From assembly GCA_043785105.1 (NCBI GenBank), contig JAYVXO010000214.1, forward strand, positions 7,330 to 71,329: DNA of 64,000 nt, written 5' to 3'. The translations under genes were made by a program, and so were the position numbers. Every line of letters begins with the position of its first letter. Position 1 is the stretch's first letter. Positions 33,744-42,568 of this stretch are shown one piece after another. This DNA comes from Fimbriiglobus sp043785105 (GTDB lineage Bacteria > Planctomycetota > Planctomycetia > Gemmatales > Gemmataceae). The notes under the pieces are model-generated. The model searched no databases and was not told the origin of the DNA. It saw nothing but the letters and a program-made list of their open reading frames with translations.

Positions 33744-35141
33744 TCACGCTGTTGCGTGGATGGCTCGGCGGATCACGTCGGCGATGAAGTCGATTTCGGC
33801 TTCGTTGATGATGAGCGATGGCAGGAATCGCAGCACGCACCCTTGGCGGCCACCGCGTTCGATGATGAGGCCGCGTTTCAAGGCTTCGGTTTGAACACGG
33901 ACCGCTCGTTCGGCGCCCGGTTCGGGATGGCCCATTTTGTTGAGCTTGTTCCCGTTGATGATTTCGACGCCCTGCATCAACCCACGCCCCCGAACTTCAC
34001 CGATGCAGTCCGAATCAATCGCAAGCAACTTCTTCCGCAGCCGCTCACCCATTGTGGCGGCGTGGTCGCACAGCCCGTCGCGCAGAATGATCTGCATCGT
34101 CAACTGGCCGGTCGCCATCGCTAACTGGTTGCCCCGGAACGTGCCCGAGTGTTCGCCGCCGCGCCAAGCGTCGATCGAGTCATCAAAGGCCAGTACGGCA
34201 AGTGGTAAGCCACCGCCGACGGCTTTCGACATCACCAGAATATCCGGCAAGATGTCGGCGTGTTCAAAGCCGAATCGCTGACCGGACCGTGCGAAGCCTG
34301 ACTGCACTTCATCCACGATCAGCAGGATGCCGCGTTCTTGCGTGATGCGACGAATTTCTTGGAGCCAAAACGCAGGTGCTGGTATGACGCCGCCTTCGCC
34401 CTGAATGGATTCCAAGACGAACGCGGCGGGAAGCGAACTTCCGCTCTCGACATCTTCCAGAATCGACTCGATGTACCGCAACCCCATCCGTGCCCCGGCC
34501 TCGCCGCCTAAGCCGAAGGGACACCGCAAGCTGTAGGGATAAGGGAAGAATTGGACATCCGGCATCAACCCGCTTCGGCGTTCTTTCGCGGCGAGATTGC
34601 CGGTCATCGCCAGCGAACCGGCGGTCATCCCGTGATACCCGCCGTGGAACGACACGATCCCGCGCCGACCCGTGTGGAGTTTTGCCAACTTGACGGCAGC
34701 TTCGTTCGCATCAGTCCCGCACGGGCTGCAAAACTGAATCCGGGCGGACTTCGACATCGCTTTGGGCAAGAAGTCTAGCAGTTCTTGAATGAACTGGTTT
34801 TTGTTCGGTGTCGTGAGGTCGAGCGTTTGGTAGGGAAGGCCGTTGCTGAGTTGACGGAGGATTTCGGCGTTCAACTCCGGGTGATTATACCCGAGTGGCA
34901 ACGACCCTGCGGCGGTCAGGCAGTCTAAAAAGAGTTGTCCACGGGTGTCACGGACCCACGCGCCGTCGGCGCGCTCAATGGCCAGTGGCAGCCGGCGTGG
35001 GTATGACCGTGCTGCGGTCTCGTGGTCCGCTTGAAAGTCTAGCGCGGCGTCGGGTTTGAGATCGTACACCACGTCTGTTGACTTGAGGCGGTGACGAATC
35101 TCATGGGCGAAACCAACCGTGGCTTTCGGTTCAGCAAGCAT
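33744..35141 (-). CDS. Class III PLP-dependent aminotransferase (diaminobutyrate/omega-aminotransferase type)
   Basis: About 465 residues; the ATG (MLAEPKATVGF) is preferred over a GTG ten codons upstream because family homology starts later. PLP-binding residues are clear: CGTDANEAAVKLA, SFHGGYHGMTAGSLAM, LIVDEVQSGFARSGQ (Asp-Glu-Val-Gln), and the Schiff-base Lys in MSKAVGGGLPLAVL. It also has HSGTFRGNQLAMA. Sequence resembles diaminobutyrate-2-oxoglutarate aminotransferases (EctB/Dat), which make 2,4-diaminobutyrate for siderophores, ectoine or spermidine-like compounds. No ectoine or siderophore gene is nearby, so the substrate is open. First gene right of the island and visibly lower in GC. 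Confidence 0.85.
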   Translation of the reverse strand: MLAEPKATVGFAHEIRHRLKSTDVVYDLKPDAALDFQADHETAARSYPRRLPLAIERADGAWVRDTRGQLFLDCLTAAGSLPLGYNHPELNAEILRQLSNGLPYQTLDLTTPNKNQFIQELLDFLPKAMSKSARIQFCSPCGTDANEAAVKLAKLHTGRRGIVSFHGGYHGMTAGSLAMTGNLAAKERRSGLMPDVQFFPYPYSLRCPFGLGGEAGARMGLRYIESILEDVESGSSLPAAFVLESIQGEGGVIPAPAFWLQEIRRITQERGILLIVDEVQSGFARSGQRFGFEHADILPDILVMSKAVGGGLPLAVLAFDDSIDAWRGGEHSGTFRGNQLAMATGQLTMQIILRDGLCDHAATMGERLRKKLLAIDSDCIGEVRGRGLMQGVEIINGNKLNKMGHPEPGAERAVRVQTEALKRGLIIERGGRQGCVLRFLPSLIINEAEIDFIADVIRRAIHATA

Positions 35142-35246
35142 CTTTATGAGCGCCAACGAGGATGAAAGCACCGATAGCCGAAACGAGTCCGGTGCGTGAG
35201 AATGACGTTATATTACGTTGTTGCCAATTTCCTACGGATACTGTCG

Positions 35247-35330
35247 GCTCGCAGTGGTGAGGGACAGGGGATAGGGGTGAGTAAATACGGCTTCACTCAC
35301 CCCTATCCCCTGTCCCTCACCACTGCGAGC
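35247..35330. repeat. Perfect 36-bp inverted repeat ending at a stop codon
   Basis: Arms 35247-35282 and 35295-35330 are exact reverse complements around a 12-base loop. The right arm ends at the stop codon of the glycosyltransferase gene. Could be a terminator for the leftward GT4 gene; its G/A purine-rich arm (GTGAGGGACAGGGGATAGG) also resembles interspersed planctomycete repeats and shares a flavour with the 42.66-kb repeat. Confidence 0.8.
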
Positions 35331-36514
35331 TAACTGGTCGGTGCCAAAGTGGTGTCGGACATGACCCGGTCCAACGTCGTGTCCGTTTCCGGCAGCCGTA
35401 GCGGAACGTCGATCCCTTTTTGTCGGGCAATTTGCAGGTACATTTTTTCGTAGTGCGCAATCATCCGTCGGACGTTAAACATCTCGACAGCCCGGTCTCG
35501 TCCGAGTTGCCCCATTTCTTGGGATCGTTGCTGATTCGTCCACAATTCCAACATGGCCGCAGCCAAACGGGCCGGATCGGACGGAGGCACAAGCAGCCCA
35601 GTGATGCGATCCAAAACCACGTCCGGGTTTCCGCCCACGGCTGTTGTCACAACCGGCAATCCACGTCCCATTGCTTCCAGCAGCGTCAGCGAGACACCTT
35701 CGCGTTGCGACGGAAGAACAAAGCCGGACGCTGTCGCCAAAAGGCCGGGCACGTCCCGAACGTCGCCGAGAAACCGCACGACTTCACCGACACCTAACTC
35801 CCGCGCTAGGCACACCAAACTCGAAAGCTGTTCCCCATCACCGGCAATCGAAACGCGGAAATTCGGTTGTTGGCGAACCGCGATGGCAGCCGCTTGGAGT
35901 AACGTGTCGATCCCTTTCGTCGCTGTCATTCGCCCGACCATCACGAACGGGCCACGGGGTGTTGGTGCTTTGTAAGCAAACCGTGTCAGGTCGATCCCGT
36001 TCCAAACAAGCGTCATTTTATGTTCAGGAACTCCGTCCAACTCGGACAATCGCAGGCCATCGGGCGACACACACACCACCCGATCCGCGCACAACGTTGC
36101 CAACTGAAAGACAGCCCGGTGGCGCCGACTCATGGCCTTCGATTGCCGGTGACGGGTGTGAACAATGACCGAGGCACCGGCCATCCGCGCGGCAGGACCG
36201 CCGTAAATGTGCGGGACGTTGTTGTGCGTGTGGACCACTTGACTGCCGATGCGGGCTAACGTTCGGTAGAGGTCGGGCATCAACGACGGGCGGAACCCGG
36301 TTGCGGAATCCAGATAGGTCACGGGCCACCGGGTCGCGGCAATCTCATCACCAATCGGACCGCGTTCACCGATGCACACGAACGAAAGCTCGAACCGCTT
36401 CCGGTTCGCATACTTGGCGAAATCGACCAGCAATTTCTCCATGCCACAGTTGCCGAGTTGCAGGACGACGTGCGTGACGCGAAGCTTCGGGGCGCGTTGT
36501 ATTTCCTGAGTCAT
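35330..36514 (-). CDS. GT4-family glycosyltransferase
   Basis: 394 residues, no signal peptide, cytoplasmic or membrane-associated. N-terminal Rossmann half (LRVTHVVLQLGNCGMEKLLVDFAKYA) and C-terminal donor-binding half with VGRMTATKGIDTLLQAA, VSIAGDGEQL, RFLGDVRDVP, and the glutamate motif SQREGVSLTLLEAMGRGLPVV (E-x7-E), which is diagnostic of GT4 retaining transferases. Donor and acceptor unknown; roles in lipopolysaccharide, exopolysaccharide or glycoprotein synthesis are likely. Divergent from the GT39 gene, so both may act in one cell-surface glycan pathway. Confidence 0.88.
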   Translation of the reverse strand: MTQEIQRAPKLRVTHVVLQLGNCGMEKLLVDFAKYANRKRFELSFVCIGERGPIGDEIAATRWPVTYLDSATGFRPSLMPDLYRTLARIGSQVVHTHNNVPHIYGGPAARMAGASVIVHTRHRQSKAMSRRHRAVFQLATLCADRVVCVSPDGLRLSELDGVPEHKMTLVWNGIDLTRFAYKAPTPRGPFVMVGRMTATKGIDTLLQAAAIAVRQQPNFRVSIAGDGEQLSSLVCLARELGVGEVVRFLGDVRDVPGLLATASGFVLPSQREGVSLTLLEAMGRGLPVVTTAVGGNPDVVLDRITGLLVPPSDPARLAAAMLELWTNQQRSQEMGQLGRDRAVEMFNVRRMIAHYEKMYLQIARQKGIDVPLRLPETDTTLDRVMSDTTLAPTS

Positions 36515-36784
36515 GATGTCATCCCGAGGCTAGGGAACGGCAGTCATCGCATCCAACGTCAGTCGAAATTACGAGGGCAACTGAACACAGCACGAATTTA
36601 CGGCGAACCACACGCAAAGTTTTCAGCAGTCATACTAACCAATATCGGACTTCGTGGATACGACTGACGGAAACTTCTTGTGTGAAGATTGTTGTGAACC
36701 TTTCGCGTGGGTGCAACTGAGGTCCGTCAAGTTGTCATACCCTAAAGTTGTGAAGTGCTGCCAGAAAAGTCGTGAATTTCCCGG

Positions 36785-38464
36785 ATGGACCTCTTGATGG
36801 CTGACCCACAGAGCCGACCGAACAGGGGTGTTGGATGGTCCCTCTCGGTGGTGCTAATTATTTTTACGCTGGTGCTGTTTTTAGTTCGGCTTGGGGATCG
36901 GGCCGTGGTGTCGGAAGAATTTCGCTGGGCGGAGATTGCTCGGGAGATGCGGGCCACCGGCGACTACTTGCACCCGACCATCAACGGGCGGGTCTATTAC
37001 GACAAGCCGGTTGGTTCGTACTGGTTGATCGTCGCCGCGTCTTACGTGACGGGTGGTGTGAACGAAACGGCAGCCCGGTTGCCGGCCGCAATCAGTGGCT
37101 TGATTGGCGTCGGGTTGGTTGTGGTGTTAGCGCGGAAATTTTATGAAGCACGAGTCGCACTTTTGGCCGGGGCCATTCTGGCCACCTGCTTTGGTTACGT
37201 CTTTTATTCACGCCGTGCCACCGCAGATCTCGAAACGGCCGTTGGCGTCCTGGCAGCCATTTATCTTTACGTCCACAGCCAAGACCGTAAAAGTCACGCC
37301 TGGGTGATCTTGCTGTGGGCACTGATGGCGGCCACGTCACTCACGAAAGGGTTGCTGGGCTTCGCCTTGCCGCTCGTGGTGATGGGAACGGACAGCGTGT
37401 TACGCGGATTCGCATCACGGCGAGAGTTCGGTTTGTTTAGGTCACTTGTCTGGCAAAGCCGTTGGTTCCTCAACTGGTGGACGGTGATTGCGTTACCTCT
37501 TGGCGTGGCACTTTATCTTTTACCATTTTTGCTATCGGCGAGTGAATCCGGGGCAGCAACGGGTCTGGAAATGGTGTGGCGAGAGAATCTCAAACGGTTC
37601 GTCTCACCGCACAACCACACCGGGCCGATCTATTTATACTGTGGTGTGATTTTCGTGTTAGCCGCACCGTGGTCGATGTTCCTACCCGCCGCGTTGATGC
37701 CAACCTCCGGTCGATCCCGCGACGATCGATTTATCCGCGTTTACTTTTGGGCGGTGTTTATCTTCTTCACGATTTCGGCGTCGCGGCGCAGTTATTACCT
37801 ACTCCCCGTGTTGCCACCTGCCGCCATCTTGATCGCATACTTCATCAGCCGTTCGCGCACTGAATTGGGCCGCATCCCGCTGCGAATTCGTGACGTGGGT
37901 TGGGGCATCTTCGGCATCGGTGCAGTGCTGTGTGGTCTTGGGCTTTTGTCACCAGCTTGGGTGTTGCCGGCCCCGTACAACGAGTTCCCGCCGTTGCCGT
38001 ATCGGGGATTGTTTGCCATCGGTTGGCTGGCTGGACTTGGCTTACTCGCATTGGCAGCATCCGGGCGAATCATGCGGCTCGAATGGGCGGCGGTGATCGT
38101 TGTGTTCGCACTGATGATCTACGTCTTTGGCATCGCGTGGCCGGAAGCCGATGATCAGCGCACCCGCCGCACGTTCGTCGCCGAGGTGTTGTTGAAAACA
38201 GGTGACGCCCCGGACAAACTGGCGCTGTACCATGCCCGCGACATCGTCTTCGATCTAGGCCGAACCGTGCCCGACTACATTGACGCCATCGAACTCACGA
38301 ATGCGATGAACGACGGGAAAGTCCGGTGGTTCTTAGCCCGTCGGCGCTATCTAGCTGGGATTCCGTTCCCCGCCCAAATCGTATCCGAAGAAGCCGTTCG
38401 CCCCTGGGAAGGCGACGAACAACTCGGCGACAAAATGGTCCTGCTACAAGCAACACCGCGATAA
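36785..38464 (+). CDS. GT39/ArnT-like dolichyl-phosphate-type mannosyl or aminoarabinose transferase
   Basis: 559 residues; start at this ATG or the ATG four codons later. Multi-helix membrane protein with about 11-12 helices. The short loop EEFRWAEIAREMRATGD and VYYDKPVGSYWLIVA match the first periplasmic loop of the PMT_2/GT-C family, where acidic residues are catalytic. The DRK-SHAWVIL and SRRSYYLLPVLPPAAILIA stretches are normal for it. Acts on a lipid-linked sugar donor at the periplasmic face. Divergent from GT4. Acceptor is unknown (lipid A-like or protein). Confidence 0.85.
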   Translation: MDLLMADPQSRPNRGVGWSLSVVLIIFTLVLFLVRLGDRAVVSEEFRWAEIAREMRATGDYLHPTINGRVYYDKPVGSYWLIVAASYVTGGVNETAARLPAAISGLIGVGLVVVLARKFYEARVALLAGAILATCFGYVFYSRRATADLETAVGVLAAIYLYVHSQDRKSHAWVILLWALMAATSLTKGLLGFALPLVVMGTDSVLRGFASRREFGLFRSLVWQSRWFLNWWTVIALPLGVALYLLPFLLSASESGAATGLEMVWRENLKRFVSPHNHTGPIYLYCGVIFVLAAPWSMFLPAALMPTSGRSRDDRFIRVYFWAVFIFFTISASRRSYYLLPVLPPAAILIAYFISRSRTELGRIPLRIRDVGWGIFGIGAVLCGLGLLSPAWVLPAPYNEFPPLPYRGLFAIGWLAGLGLLALAASGRIMRLEWAAVIVVFALMIYVFGIAWPEADDQRTRRTFVAEVLLKTGDAPDKLALYHARDIVFDLGRTVPDYIDAIELTNAMNDGKVRWFLARRRYLAGIPFPAQIVSEEAVRPWEGDEQLGDKMVLLQATPR

Positions 38465-38465
38465 C

Positions 38466-38491
38466 GTTAGCCCGAAGCGCTAGCGAGGGGT
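38466..38491 (+). repeat. REP-like repeat, single copy left of RAYT
   Basis: GTTAGCCCGAAGCGCTAGCG plus AGGGGT, the same 26-base unit as the copies at 39034 and 52090 with a few changes. It begins two bases after the GT39 stop. Confidence 0.7.
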
Positions 38492-38523
38492 TTACCATTC
38501 AGACTAAGCATTGGGCATGAACG

Positions 38524-38970
38524 CTACTGGTTACAGGTGTACTCGATCACCCTTGCAAGCGAATCGTCGTCGTCAACGTAAACGTCCCACCCTCGTTCGG
38601 TCCACCAGTTCCCACGTTGCGGCGTCACGCTTGCTTTCAATATTCTGGTACACCACGCTTTGAACTGCACTCGCGGTGTACCAATCGTGCAAGCCGGTGC
38701 CGTGACCACGACATGCACGTGGTTGGATCGACAATTGACGGCGTGCAGTTGCCAGTTTCGGATCACGCAGTGATCCGTGATCGTTTTCTCCACGATTCGG
38801 CGTTGCACAGAATTCAAAGTAACCGCTGCTTCAGTCATGGTCAGCCAAGTTTCAAACTTCCAGAAAGAATCTGCTTCCTGAACGCCGTGACCGGACTTGA
38901 ACCACCCCCGTTCGTCACCTTGCATCCAAGTGCCGTAAGTTGTCCAGGTTGTAAAGATGGCGACTGCCAT
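38524..38970 (-). CDS. REP-associated tyrosine transposase (RAYT, Y1/IS200-like)
   Basis: 148 residues. Short for the superfamily, but with the HUH metal motif NHVHVVV (SNHVHVVVTA) and a Tyr near the C-terminus in RVIEYTCNQ, the place of the catalytic Tyr of Y1 transposases. ATG start; no clear ribosome-binding site. It is flanked by REP-like palindromes on both sides, which is the defining RAYT context. These are domesticated relatives of IS200/IS605 transposases that spread REP elements but do not move themselves as IS. Single gene, with REP copies also at 52.1 kb. Confidence 0.75.
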   Translation of the reverse strand: MAVAIFTTWTTYGTWMQGDERGWFKSGHGVQEADSFWKFETWLTMTEAAVTLNSVQRRIVEKTITDHCVIRNWQLHAVNCRSNHVHVVVTAPACTIGTPRVQFKAWCTRILKASVTPQRGNWWTERGWDVYVDDDDSLARVIEYTCNQ

Positions 38971-38990
38971 GTCATTGCCTCACTGACCCC

Positions 38991-39059
38991 ACCCCTCGCT
39001 GGCGCGACGGGCTAACAAGAGTCAGCAATTGATGTTAGCCCGACGCGCAAGCGAGGGGT
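38991..39059. repeat. REP-like inverted pair right of RAYT
   Basis: ACCCCTCGCTGGCGCGACGG plus GCTAAC (38991-39016) faces GTTAGCCCGACGCGCAAGCG plus AGGGGT (39034-39059) with a 17-base loop: a REPIN-like doublet of the same unit as the single copy at 38466. Confidence 0.75.
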
Positions 39060-39171
39060 ACCCACTGAGATGTTAACCCAACTCATCAGCGATCTCTTGT
39101 ACTTTTTTCGCTACCATTCCACTCGACGAGTTGTTACTGTCTTGGCATCCCACCCGCAAATTGGAGCCACC

Positions 39172-39924
39172 ATGAATCCGTCCCGCCGTGACTTTTCCGC
39201 CCAAGTCCTGAGTTCGCTGGTCGCTTACGGGCTAATCGAAACGCTCTGGACGCAGAACCTCTTTGCCGACGGCGTGAAGCCGACCATCGAAACGTGGTTG
39301 AAAGACCTCGTCGAAATGACCAACGACCTGCGGGGCCGGAAGCTGAAGGATGTGGAGTTCCAGACGAAGATGGAGGAACTTTACAAGCGGGTCGATCTGA
39401 CCGAACTGATTAAACTCATCAAACTCGATGAACTGACCAAAACGAAAAAGCTACCCGAATCCGGGGCCGCGAACTACGGCATCGACCTGTCCCAAGTCAA
39501 AGGCTTGCCCGCCGACGTGCGGTTCGGCAAGCAGATTTTCGGCTGTAAGAAGGGCCACTCCATCGTCCCGCACGGCCACGCGAACATGTGTACCGGGTTC
39601 ATCATCCTGCGCGGGGAGTGGCACGGGAAGCACTACGACCGCGTGGAAACATTGAAAGAACACTACATCATCAAGCCGACGATCGACAAGCAGTTCCAAC
39701 CCGGCGACCTGTCTACGATCTCGGACCACAAGGACAACATCCACTGGTTCAAAGCGACTTCGGAAGCCGCGTACATTTTCAACGTCCACGTCATCGGCTA
39801 CGACCCGGAGATTAAGGAAACCTCCGGTCGCATGTACGTCGATCCCGACGGCGAGAAACTGGGTGGCGGGTTGGTTCGGGCAAAGAAAATGTCGTCGGAA
39901 GACTGCCACAAGAAGTACGGCTAA
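39172..39924 (+). CDS. Secreted or Tat-exported protein with a cupin-like domain
   Basis: About 250 residues from the ATG preceded by TTGGAG; the open frame starts further upstream but the sequence there does not read as protein. The N-terminus, SRRDFSAQVLSSLVAYG, looks like a twin-arginine (RRxF) signal. Then a helical linker (KMEELYKRVDLTELIKLIKLD) and a C-terminal beta-barrel with PHGHANMCTGFIILRGEWHGKHYDRVETL, which has the H-x-H and Gly pattern of a cupin metal site. Enzyme activity is unknown; dioxygenase-like chemistry is possible. It is convergent with the DUF-type gene that follows. Confidence 0.7.
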   Translation: MNPSRRDFSAQVLSSLVAYGLIETLWTQNLFADGVKPTIETWLKDLVEMTNDLRGRKLKDVEFQTKMEELYKRVDLTELIKLIKLDELTKTKKLPESGAANYGIDLSQVKGLPADVRFGKQIFGCKKGHSIVPHGHANMCTGFIILRGEWHGKHYDRVETLKEHYIIKPTIDKQFQPGDLSTISDHKDNIHWFKATSEAAYIFNVHVIGYDPEIKETSGRMYVDPDGEKLGGGLVRAKKMSSEDCHKKYG

Positions 39925-39932
39925 GCAGGCGG

Positions 39933-41057
39933 TCACGGGACCGCACGCCGACGACGGCGGAATAGAAGCCCGAGCGTAACGGACGCCACCGCAAGCACGC
40001 CCCCCCCGGCGTACCACGGCCACGCGGTGCGACCCGATCGGCGGACGGCGGGCAGGAGTTCGCCGGGGCGGTCGGGGTCGAGGTACTGGCCCTCGGGCGG
40101 CAGGGGCGGGCGGGGCGGGATGGTCGGCATCTTCACCTTCAGCACCTTCTCCACGTCCACCTCGTCCGGCGTCGGCGTGTACCGCCGGTACTCCGTGAAC
40201 GTGACCGACTCGCCCGGCAGCGTCTTCCCGTCGGGCATGTGGTACGTCGTCTTGATCGCCGTCGGGAACGGCAGCCCGGTGTCGGCAGCGGGTGCCCCGT
40301 AGCTGATTTCGACGACCCTGCGGATCGGCTCAATCTGGCGGGTCCGCGCCTGCGGCATACCGGTCCGCTCACGGGCTAGAACCAAGTAGGTCTTGGGGTC
40401 GAGGTAGTACACGTCGTCCAGCGGGCGATCTCGGTTGGGCGACTCTTGACGGACGACGATGCAATCAACTCCTTTCCGGGGTTCGTTGCGGACCGTAAAC
40501 GTGCTGCCGTGCATGAGGATCGTTGAACTACCATCCTTGATCGGATTCGGTCGGTAGTAGCAGTTCGGCCCGTGGCCGACATATAGGCGGTAAAGCGGGA
40601 AATTGAGGGGTAGATACAGACCTTGGTAACTAGAAAAATAGGAATCGTGCGAAGCTGCGTCCCACGGGAAAAAAACTTTGTACACGATTTTGCCAAGACT
40701 ATCGTTCGAATTATCAGTGTCAAAGCTGGTGTCGTCACTCACGAAGCCACCTCGCTTGTAGGTCTTGCCCGGCTGCTGACCCACACCCGTTTCGACGATC
40801 ATGTACACGAGCTTAGAGCCATCGGCGACAGCCGAGAATTTGTCTTTGGCGAGCGGAGGGGCTTTCACGTCACTCTCGTCATAGCGGATCCGCTCTCCCG
40901 TCGCCTTGATGTTCCGCCAAAGGTGTGCCGTGGCCTTTTGGTGGTATGGTGCGTACCGAGCGAGGAAGTCTTCATACTCACCGCCAACGGCCTGCGGGCC
41001 GCCGGTCGTGCCGGCAGCCGCAGTGAATATTAGGGCGAACAGGATTCGTCGGTTCAT
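39933..41057 (-). CDS. Secreted, C-terminally anchored protein of the Cys-rich operon
   Basis: 374 residues. Signal peptide (MNRRILFALIFTAAAG...AVGGE), an exposed body starting EDFLARYAPYHQKATAHLWRNIKATGERIRYDESD (DUF1571-like in appearance), a proline-rich region (IPPRPPLPPEGQYLDPD), and a C-terminal helix WYAGGGVLAVASVTLGLLFRRRRR resembling a membrane anchor with a basic stop. Surface-anchored, function unknown. Its ATG overlaps the stop of the Cys-rich gene by four bases (ATGA), so it is translated with it. The 3' part of the gene is more GC-rich than the 5' part. Confidence 0.7.
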   Translation of the reverse strand: MNRRILFALIFTAAAGTTGGPQAVGGEYEDFLARYAPYHQKATAHLWRNIKATGERIRYDESDVKAPPLAKDKFSAVADGSKLVYMIVETGVGQQPGKTYKRGGFVSDDTSFDTDNSNDSLGKIVYKVFFPWDAASHDSYFSSYQGLYLPLNFPLYRLYVGHGPNCYYRPNPIKDGSSTILMHGSTFTVRNEPRKGVDCIVVRQESPNRDRPLDDVYYLDPKTYLVLARERTGMPQARTRQIEPIRRVVEISYGAPAADTGLPFPTAIKTTYHMPDGKTLPGESVTFTEYRRYTPTPDEVDVEKVLKVKMPTIPPRPPLPPEGQYLDPDRPGELLPAVRRSGRTAWPWYAGGGVLAVASVTLGLLFRRRRRAVP

Positions 41058-41596
41058 TGGTCACCGCAAACACATTTCACGAAACAGGTCGAGGAGTAAA
41101 TTCCCGCAGGTGGATTTTTCTTATCGTACTCGACCTCCTTGTCCCGACAGGAAAACACCCCACCGGAGGTTCCGTTCGGACCAGGGATGGGATCGCTACA
41201 CGCCCGGCTCCAACAATCGTTGTTGCAGATAGATCCACCGCCCTGATCCGTAAATTGTTTTGGACAGTTGAGCGGTTCGACCATCCTACACTCCGGAGAA
41301 TTACATGTCACTTTGCCGGTCGGCGTACCCCCGTCTGGACAGATCGGTGCCTTGCCGTTCTTGCTCTCGTAGCACTCCTTTGTGCGATACCCTTGCCGCA
41401 TGCCGACACACCGCGGGTCGTTCGGAGAAAGGTTGTTGTCCTTGCAATAGTAGAGCGCTTGCTGGTCGGCCCACGCATGGCAGTTCTCGCACACGGTTGC
41501 GGCCCGCGCGCCTTGCACCACCAGTCCGACCAGCAGCAGGGCGATTGCCATCCCGCCTAGCCCGGCTGACACTCGACTCAGTTGACTTTGATTCAT
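41054..41596 (-). CDS. Small secreted cysteine-rich protein
   Basis: 180 residues, ATG with AGGAG 7 bases upstream. Signal peptide (VSAGLGGMAIALLLVGLVVQGARA) and 16 cysteines in the mature part (ATVCENCHAW, CKDNNL, RCVGMRQG, ECYESK, CPDGG, CNSPECRM, NCPKQF, CNNDCWSRAC, SCRDK, CFVKCVC). The spacing suggests a disulfide-stabilised extracellular domain or metal-binding protein. No family recognised. Downstream of the MauE/DUF1573 gene and overlapping the anchored protein; a membrane redox protein next to a Cys-rich exported protein hints at a disulfide-forming pathway. Confidence 0.7.
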   Translation of the reverse strand: MNQSQLSRVSAGLGGMAIALLLVGLVVQGARAATVCENCHAWADQQALYYCKDNNLSPNDPRCVGMRQGYRTKECYESKNGKAPICPDGGTPTGKVTCNSPECRMVEPLNCPKQFTDQGGGSICNNDCWSRACSDPIPGPNGTSGGVFSCRDKEVEYDKKNPPAGIYSSTCFVKCVCGDQ

Positions 41597-41626
41597 CGCT
41601 CGTCTCCTGAAAAAGGTTGTCGCCAA

Positions 41627-42448
41627 TCACTTCCTCTCAACGATCGGCGCGGCCCGGACCGTCCCACGGACGGCCAGCGGGACCATACCGACCGAAGTCT
41701 CGAACGCCACCCGGCGGCGGTAACTGCCGACTGCCTTGCGGGGCGTGTGTAGTATCAGTTGGACCTCGCCCCGACCGCCGGGGGCGAGGGTCAACGGCAG
41801 GCCGGTGAACTCGGCACAGTCGCAGTCCGCACGTGCGGCGGTCACATCGACCGGGTCGCCGGTCAGGTTAATCAACCGAATGGTTTGGGTGACGTAGCTT
41901 CCCGGATCGGCGAGCGGCACTTTCAACGGGCTGGGGTCCACGGCCACCGGGTCGCCCCGCGCGTCGGCCAGGGCGACCGTGACCGACCCGTAGGCCACAT
42001 ACACCCCGACCGCCACCAGCCCAAGCGTCAGGCCGGCCAAGCCGAACGTTGTCGCGGCCAGCCGCAGCCCCGGCGTGTCCACCGGCAAGCCCCGCCAGCC
42101 GGGTCGCCGCTTGAGCAGGATGAGCAGTGCGCCGACATCTAGCCCGAGCATAATGCCGGGCGTCGGGCTGACGGCCCCCAGGCAACCGCAACTCGGTTTG
42201 CCGGCGCTCACCAGTTCGATGTTGTAAAAGATGAACACGACCAGAGTGGCGAGCGTCGTCAGCCAGGCGCCGAACCGCCAGCGGTCGGCCAGTAGCCAGC
42301 CCCCGAGGGCGATCTCATAGGCTGGCGTGACGGCCAGTGCCCAATCGGGCAGCAGCAGCGACGTGACCATTGACGGCTCCGGCAGCACGCCACTTACGAG
42401 CTTGAAGCACCCGGCGGCGACTAACAGCGCCCCACCGACCCGTGCCAA
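41627..42448 (-). CDS. MauE/DoxX-like membrane protein with C-terminal DUF1573 domain
   Basis: 273 residues from TTG in the intact frame. Four N-terminal helices with SAGKPSCGCLGAV (MauE-type redox Cys motif, residues ~80-92) form the MauE/DoxX domain, linked to disulfide or quinone redox chemistry. A single helix (LRLAATTFGLAGLTLGLVAVGVYVAYG) links to a DUF1573-like Ig-fold domain with DCDCAEFTGLPLTLAPGGRGEV. The intact frame has no ATG; an ATG with AGGA upstream at 42534 lies out of frame by two bases, separated by a GA repeat. So the gene may be phase-variable (see the repeat and promoter entries). First gene of the Cys-rich operon. Confidence 0.75.
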   Translation of the reverse strand: MARVGGALLVAAGCFKLVSGVLPEPSMVTSLLLPDWALAVTPAYEIALGGWLLADRWRFGAWLTTLATLVVFIFYNIELVSAGKPSCGCLGAVSPTPGIMLGLDVGALLILLKRRPGWRGLPVDTPGLRLAATTFGLAGLTLGLVAVGVYVAYGSVTVALADARGDPVAVDPSPLKVPLADPGSYVTQTIRLINLTGDPVDVTAARADCDCAEFTGLPLTLAPGGRGEVQLILHTPRKAVGSYRRRVAFETSVGMVPLAVRGTVRAAPIVERK

Positions 42449-42465
42449 ATGCGGATAAACTCCGA

Positions 42466-42480
42466 CTCTCTCTCTCTCTC
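42466..42480 (-). repeat. (GA)7 dinucleotide repeat between out-of-frame ATG and gene
   Basis: On the minus strand a GA repeat of 15 bases separates the only good ATG (42534, with AGGA) from the MauE/DUF1573 frame. At the present length the ATG frame (MSATSEAVPTATQ) runs to a TAG after about 37 codons. Losing one GA unit, or gaining two, would fuse it in frame to the gene. Confidence 0.65.
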
Positions 42481-42568
42481 GTGAGATTGTGAAAGCTGGG
42501 TGGCTGTCGGGACTGCTTCGGACGTTGCGGACATGGACCGTCCTCGCTCGAATTGAATTTGCATCTAC

